Origin: Bacilli bacterium
GTDB lineage: Bacteria; Bacillota_I; Bacilli_A; RFN20; CAG-826
Assembly (NCBI GenBank): GCA_024413875.1
Contig: JAKSVY010000020.1
Span: 1 to 26,149, forward strand
Direction of reading: 5' to 3'
DNA: 26,149 nt
In this document: positions 22,326-26,149 of the stretch, piece by piece
Position numbering within the stretch: position 1 is the first letter of the stretch
How the letters are laid out: every line of letters begins with the position of its first letter
Position numbers and translations under genes: made by a program
Notes under the pieces: generated by a model
Databases searched by the model: none
What the model saw: the letters and a program-made list of their open reading frames with translations, nothing else
What the model was told of the DNA's origin: nothing

Positions 22326-23495
22326 ATGGTAAAAGCTAAAAGAGAACCTTTTATTCGTATTGACCGTAAGGTTTTTATGCCAGCATGGCAAAAAATCCTT
22401 TTTAAGGTTGGTGCTATTATTCTTGCATTACTTATTTGTGCAATTATCTCTGCAACTGTTGCCACTAAAGATGGATCTTTCTTTAGAGAAATGTTTGTCT
22501 CAACATTTGCTTCAACAAAAAGAGGTGTTACTACATTTAACTTAAGTAAGACCACTACATTATTCTGGAACACTGCTATTTTATTCCTTATTGCATTAGC
22601 TGTTACTCCAGCCTTCAAAATGAAGTTCTGGAACCTTGGTGGAGAAGGACAAGTCTTAATGGGAGCATTTGGTTCTCTTATTATGATGAAGTTCGTTGCT
22701 CCTAGCATTGGTAATAACTTCGCATCATTATTGGTAATGGCTGCTCTTGCTGTTGTGTTTGGTATTATTTGGGCTCTTATTCCAGCAGTCTTCAAATGTT
22801 TATTCAACACCAATGAAACATTATTTACATTAATGATGAACTACATTGCTACTGCTGTTGTTGGTTTCTTCTGTTATAAATGGAGAGCACCAGGCGGTAC
22901 AATCATTGGTATTGTTAATAAGGAAACACAATTAGGATGGTTCCCTACAGTTCCTCTTTGGGATGGTAAAGACTATAACTATATTATTGCTATTTTATTA
23001 ATTATTGTTGTTGGTGTTCTTATTTGGGCTTACCTTAAGTACACAAAACATGGTTATGAATTATCGGTTGTTGGTGGTTCAAGAAATACTGCTAAATATA
23101 TTGGTATCAACATCAATATGGTAGTTATTAGAACTACCATTCTCTCAGGTGCCTTAGCTGGTATCTGTGGTTGGTTACTTGTCTCTGCAGGTTCTCACTC
23201 AGTTACAGAATCTCTTGTTGGCGGACGTGGCTTCACAGGTGTTCTTATTGCTTGGCTTGGTCACTTCAGCCCACTTCAAATGGCTGGATATTCATTCTTG
23301 GTTGCTTTTGTTCAATCAGGTGGTGAATATGCTTCAGGAAACCTTGGATATTCTCCTTCAATTGTTTCTGTTTTCGTTGGTGTATTCTTCTTCCTCGTTA
23401 TTGCTAGTGAATTCTTTACAAATTTCAGCGTTCACTTCAATTTTAAAAAGAAAAAAGAAGTTGATGAACCAACTGATGTAAAGGAGGCTAAATAA
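22326..23495 (+). CDS. Nucleoside ABC transporter permease (NupP/YufP-like)
   Basis: A 389-aa membrane subunit with an N-terminal cytoplasmic stretch, a first membrane segment at about 21-45 and roughly eight more. Hallmarks of the BMP-linked permease family are WNLGGEGQVLMGAFG, NETLFTLMMNYIA, and VVGGSRNTAKYIGINI near the cytoplasmic coupling helix. RGFTGVLIAWLGHFSP follows. It starts one base after the ATPase stop, with AAAGGAGG inside the ATPase end, so translation is coupled. The C-terminus is Lys/Glu-rich. It partners with the next permease. Confidence 0.92.
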   Translation: MVKAKREPFIRIDRKVFMPAWQKILFKVGAIILALLICAIISATVATKDGSFFREMFVSTFASTKRGVTTFNLSKTTTLFWNTAILFLIALAVTPAFKMKFWNLGGEGQVLMGAFGSLIMMKFVAPSIGNNFASLLVMAALAVVFGIIWALIPAVFKCLFNTNETLFTLMMNYIATAVVGFFCYKWRAPGGTIIGIVNKETQLGWFPTVPLWDGKDYNYIIAILLIIVVGVLIWAYLKYTKHGYELSVVGGSRNTAKYIGININMVVIRTTILSGALAGICGWLLVSAGSHSVTESLVGGRGFTGVLIAWLGHFSPLQMAGYSFLVAFVQSGGEYASGNLGYSPSIVSVFVGVFFFLVIASEFFTNFSVHFNFKKKKEVDEPTDVKEAK

Positions 23496-23497
23496 TT

Positions 23498-24454
23498 ATG
23501 GTCAAGATTCTTAGTTTTATTACCATGGCATTAAACCTCACTACTGTCTTCGTCTTTGGATGTACAGGTGAAACAATTACAGAAAAGTCTGGACACTTAA
23601 ACTTAGGTATTCCTGGAATTATTTGTCTTGGAATGTGTGGTTCAGTAGTTGGATGTAACATCTATTTATCAATGGGTGTTAATAGCGGATTCTTAGCAAT
23701 CTTCTTCGTCTTACTCTTTGCAATTTTATTCTCTGGACTTGGTGGTTTATTATTCGCCTTCTTCACAGTTACACTTAAGTGCAACCAAAACGTTACTGGT
23801 TTAACTCTTACAACATTTGGTATTGGCTTCAATACATTCGTTGTCTCAACAATCGGACGTAACTCTGGTTTCACTACTGTATCTCAAAATTATTTCCAAT
23901 ATTTATTTGGTGCAAAGCTTGCAACAATGAATGCTGCAACTAACTTCTTCTTCGGTTATGGTTTCTTATTCTATCTTGCTATTGCATTAGCAGTCGCAGC
24001 TACACTCATCATGAAGAAAACAAGAATTGGTCTTAACTTAAGAGCATGTGGTGAAAACCCTGCTTGTGCTGATGCTGCTGGTATCAACGTTAATGCATAC
24101 AGATATATTGCTACTATTATTGGCGCTGTTATTGCAGGTTTCGGCGGAACATTCTTATTTATGAACCACTATAAAGGCGCTATTGAATTCGACGTATCTA
24201 ACTTCGGTTGGTTAGCAGTTGCCTTAGTTATCTTCACTATGTGGAACCCAATTATTGGTATTGCAGGATCATTCTTATTCGCTATCTTATACTATGTTCC
24301 ATCATACTTCAACTTCTTTGAATATGGAAAACTCGCTACTGCACTTCCATATTTAGTTACAATTATTGTTCTTATTATTACTTCGGTATTTAATAAACGA
24401 GAGACTCAAGGCCCTTCTGCTCTTGGCTTATCATACTTTAGAGAAGATAGATAA
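23498..24454 (+). CDS. Nucleoside ABC transporter permease (NupQ/YufQ-like)
   Basis: The second permease of the importer, 318 aa, very hydrophobic with about eight membrane segments. ITEKSGHLNLGIPGII near the N-terminus corresponds to the conserved EKSGVLNLGVEG-type motif of this family. NLRACGENPACADAAGINVNAYR is the cytoplasmic coupling segment, followed by AGFGGTFLFM. It starts two bases after the first permease gene, with AAAGGAGG in that gene's end. The short spacing and matched families show that the two form a heterodimeric channel. Confidence 0.92.
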   Translation: MVKILSFITMALNLTTVFVFGCTGETITEKSGHLNLGIPGIICLGMCGSVVGCNIYLSMGVNSGFLAIFFVLLFAILFSGLGGLLFAFFTVTLKCNQNVTGLTLTTFGIGFNTFVVSTIGRNSGFTTVSQNYFQYLFGAKLATMNAATNFFFGYGFLFYLAIALAVAATLIMKKTRIGLNLRACGENPACADAAGINVNAYRYIATIIGAVIAGFGGTFLFMNHYKGAIEFDVSNFGWLAVALVIFTMWNPIIGIAGSFLFAILYYVPSYFNFFEYGKLATALPYLVTIIVLIITSVFNKRETQGPSALGLSYFREDR

Positions 24455-24474
24455 TATCTAAAAGGAGAAATATT

Positions 24475-25038
24475 ATGCGTTTCTTAGAAGAAAAAATCTT
24501 ACATGATGGTCGTATCTTAAATAACGACATCTTAAAAGTTGATAGTTTCTTAAATCATCAAATTGATGTTGAAACTATTAATGAAGTTGGACGCGATATT
24601 GCACGTCAATTCCCTACCGCTAATAAAGTAGTCACTATCGAAACATCTGGTATCGCAATTGCATACGCTGTATGTTTAGCACTTAACAACTGCAAATTAG
24701 TTTTTGCTAAAAAGCAAGCTAGTAAGATTACTGGTGATAACAACTACTTATCTAAAGTAAACTCATTTACCAAAGGTAAAACTTATGATATTTCTATTGA
24801 TAGAAACTATCTTAAACCAGGTGATAAGGTTGTCATTGTTGATGACTTCTTAGCTGCTGGTAGCGCAGGTTGTGGATTGATTGATCTTTGTAAGCAAGCT
24901 GGTGTTGAAATCGTTGGATTTGCTGTCGCTGTTGAAAAGGGTTTCCAAGGTGGTCGTGAAGCTATTGAAGCAACAGGCACTAAAGTTTATTCATGTGCTT
25001 GTGTTAAGGCATTTAAAGACAATAAACCTGTATTCTAA
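24475..25038 (+). CDS. xpt: Xanthine phosphoribosyltransferase
   Basis: Converts xanthine (often also guanine) plus PRPP to the nucleotide monophosphate, trapping imported purines in the cell. The 187-aa protein is of family length and starts MRFLEEKILHDG, close to B. subtilis Xpt. The PRPP-binding motif is VVIVDDFLAAGSA, and the ETSGIAIA and GDNNYLSKVNSFTK stretches are also family-typical. It starts 20 bases after the permease gene with AAAGGAG, and a strong terminator follows. In Bacillus, xpt is the classic guanine-riboswitch gene; here it is the last gene of the riboswitch-controlled operon. Confidence 0.95.
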   Translation: MRFLEEKILHDGRILNNDILKVDSFLNHQIDVETINEVGRDIARQFPTANKVVTIETSGIAIAYAVCLALNNCKLVFAKKQASKITGDNNYLSKVNSFTKGKTYDISIDRNYLKPGDKVVIVDDFLAAGSAGCGLIDLCKQAGVEIVGFAVAVEKGFQGGREAIEATGTKVYSCACVKAFKDNKPVF

Positions 25039-25054
25039 TATTTATATTAATAAC

Positions 25055-25090
25055 AAAAAAGATGCTTACTCATGTAGGCATCTTTTGTTT
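25055..25090. terminator. Bidirectional terminator between xpt and the secreted protein gene
   Basis: A 13-bp stem (25057-25069 with 25074-25086, one wobble) closed by loop TCAT, T-rich on both strands. It lies 18 bases after the xpt stop and before the convergent stop at 25107. Confidence 0.85.
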
Positions 25091-25106
25091 TAGTTATTGG
25101 TGTAGA

Positions 25107-25655
25107 TTATTCGCAAAGATAGTTGACTGTAACGCTATACAATGTAGTAGCGTTTGTACTCCAGATACGGAGAACATGAGCGTTAGAAGGATTAGCTACA
25201 TTAAATGTTTCAGTGCGTACTTCGTTATAACCACTACTTATATCAGGAGCCATATTGAATCTTTCTTCATTCGAAGTGTAGATATCACTATCAGATGGTG
25301 CAACGTGTAGTTCAATCGTTCCTTTTGAAGCATATTTATATGTGATTGTAACAGATGTAATGCTTTGGTATACGTTATCAAAGTAAAGACCAGCACCATT
25401 GTTTCTAAAATAAACCATATAGCTATCGCCACCATCTTGAGTGTTACTGCCATAGCAAGTAAGTTTATTTCCTGCTGCAGTTGTTGCCGAATAATGATTA
25501 GATGTAGTTCTATTACTCATATCCCAAGTAACTGATAATGATTGTTGTTCAGCTTTAGCTGTAATTTCAAATTTGTTATTAAGTGCAAATGCTGATGCGG
25601 CGACTGCTAATGTTGCAATAGCACCAACAGCAAATAATTTAGTGTTCTTTTTCAT
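25107..25655 (-). CDS. Small secreted protein of unknown function
   Basis: A 182-aa protein with a clear Sec signal peptide: MKKNTK, a hydrophobic Ala/Val core to about residue 24, and likely cleavage near AFALNN or AKAEQ. There is no lipobox. The mature part is rich in Ser, Thr, Asn and aromatic residues and alternates like beta-strands (for example TSVTITYKY and LYSVTVNYL). It has only two cysteines, one at the C-terminus. I do not recognise the family. It looks like a beta-sandwich surface or binding domain, which is a guess from composition. Its ribosome binding site is replaced by an unusual run of six G residues. It stands alone between two terminators. Confidence 0.75.
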   Translation of the reverse strand: MKKNTKLFAVGAIATLAVAASAFALNNKFEITAKAEQQSLSVTWDMSNRTTSNHYSATTAAGNKLTCYGSNTQDGGDSYMVYFRNNGAGLYFDNVYQSITSVTITYKYASKGTIELHVAPSDSDIYTSNEERFNMAPDISSGYNEVRTETFNVANPSNAHVLRIWSTNATTLYSVTVNYLCE

Positions 25656-25685
25656 TAATTTTTCCCCCCGAAAAAATATGTTTTA

Positions 25686-25713
25686 ATTATATCAATGATA
25701 TAAAAAGTTACAA
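25686..25713 (-). promoter_or_regulatory. Putative promoter of the secreted protein gene
   Basis: Minus-strand -35 TTGTAA (25708-25713) and -10 TATAAT (25686-25691), 16-bp spacing. The leader of about 24 nt contains the GGGGGG tract at 25664-25669. Confidence 0.55.
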
Positions 25714-25721
25714 TAGAAAAT

Positions 25722-25744
25722 TAAAAGAGCCTTTGAGGCTCTAA
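25722..25744 (-). terminator. Intrinsic terminator of guaA
   Basis: A perfect 7-bp stem (AGAGCCT / AGGCTCT, three-base loop) followed on the minus strand by TTTAATTTT. It lies just after the guaA stop at 25748-25750. Confidence 0.8.
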
Positions 25745-25747
25745 TAA

Positions 25748-26149
25748 TTATTCGAATTCGATTGTTGATGGTGGTTTAGAAGTTACGTCATAGAGAACTC
25801 TATTAACGTTTTTAACTTCGTTAACAATTCTTCTTGAAACAGTATCAAGAACATCATATGGAATCTTTGCCCAGTCTGCTGTCATACCATCAATTGATGT
25901 AACAGCGCGGATTGCAACGTTATACATATAGCTTCTTTGGTCACCCATAACACCTACTGATTTAGTGTTAAGTAAGACTGTAAAGTATTGCCATACTGTT
26001 CTATCAAGACCTGCTTTCTTAAATTCTTCTCTTAAGATAAGGTCTGTATCTTGAACAATTTGAAGTTTTTCTTTAGTAATATCACCAATAACACGGATAG
26101 CAAGTCCTGGTCCTGGGAATGGTTGTCTATAGACAAGTTCATCATCAAT
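25748..26149 (-). CDS. guaA: GMP synthase (glutamine-hydrolysing), C-terminal part, cut by the window edge
   Basis: The last 133 codons of guaA, open through the right edge in the same frame. GMP synthase makes GMP from XMP using ATP and glutamine. The visible part contains [13 protein letters not shown], the C-terminal dimerisation-domain motifs [30 protein letters not shown], and the nearly universal end [13 protein letters not shown]. The N-terminal amidotransferase and the ATP-pyrophosphatase P-loop are outside the window. Its placement beside an xpt operon keeps two guanine-nucleotide routes together, salvage and de novo, convergently oriented. Confidence 0.95.
   Translation of the reverse strand: MDDELVYRQPFPGPGLAIRVIGDITKEKLQIVQDTDLILREEFKKAGLDRTVWQYFTVLLNTKSVGVMGDQRSYMYNVAIRAVTSIDGMTADWAKIPYDVLDTVSRRIVNEVKNVNRVLYDVTSKPPSTIEFE

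Noticed and set aside
22307..22813. 168-codon open frame on the minus strand opposite the first nucleoside permease
   Set aside because: It is antisense to a well-supported permease gene, has no ribosome binding site and reads as low-complexity shadow sequence.

Overview
The window looks like chromosome from a low-GC, Gram-positive bacterium of the Bacillota, probably a gut-associated member of the Bacilli related to the Mollicutes. This placement is inferred from AT-rich intergenic DNA, U-rich intrinsic terminators, GGAGG-type ribosome binding sites, lipobox lipoproteins and a mycoplasma-like PotA. All full-length genes read in the standard code with Trp as TGG. Every stop that could be read is TAA (most) or TAG (two), with no TGA. 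There are no rRNA or tRNA genes, insertion sequences, phage genes or CRISPR arrays.

Layout. (1) 70-4041, minus: a complete polyamine ABC importer operon, potA-potB-potC-potD, with overlapping or nearly touching genes. (2) 4193-10204: a hexuronate catabolic locus. uxuA and an SDR-type fructuronate reductase run leftward. An AraC-family regulator, KDPG aldolase, KDG kinase and a large repeat lipoprotein run rightward. The divergent intergenic region holds two direct repeats 22 bp apart that look like an AraC-type operator. (3) 10255-13498, minus: a metallophosphoesterase, an ABC ATPase and the first ~70 codons of a membrane protein, which runs directly into the C-terminal half of a GH94 sugar phosphorylase. 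Both are broken at the same point, so this is a deletion junction or an assembly chimera. (4) 13585-17606, minus: an Mbeg1-like alpha/beta hydrolase, an MdlB/MsbA-like ABC exporter, and a DUF1284 protein with an MBL-fold hydrolase. (5) 17730-19064, plus: a membrane GT2 glycosyltransferase. (6) 19227-25086, plus: a guanine-class riboswitch and terminator followed by a purine acquisition operon: BMP-family lipoprotein, NupO-like double ATPase, two permeases, and xanthine phosphoribosyltransferase. (7) 25107-25655, minus: a small secreted protein of unknown function. (8) 25748 to the right edge, minus: the C-terminal part of guaA (GMP synthase).

How the genes work together. The hexuronate genes take fructuronate through mannonate and KDG to KDPG, then pyruvate and glyceraldehyde 3-phosphate; uronate isomerase and a uronate transporter are not in the window. 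The riboswitch operon imports purine nucleosides or bases and converts xanthine/guanine to nucleotides, and is expected to shut off when guanine is plentiful. The most notable points are the double-truncation junction near 11586, the riboswitch leader with an extra 5' hairpin, the four-repeat lipoprotein with an invariant His/Cys motif, the AraC operator candidate, and several genes that appear to be transcribed without a 5' leader.
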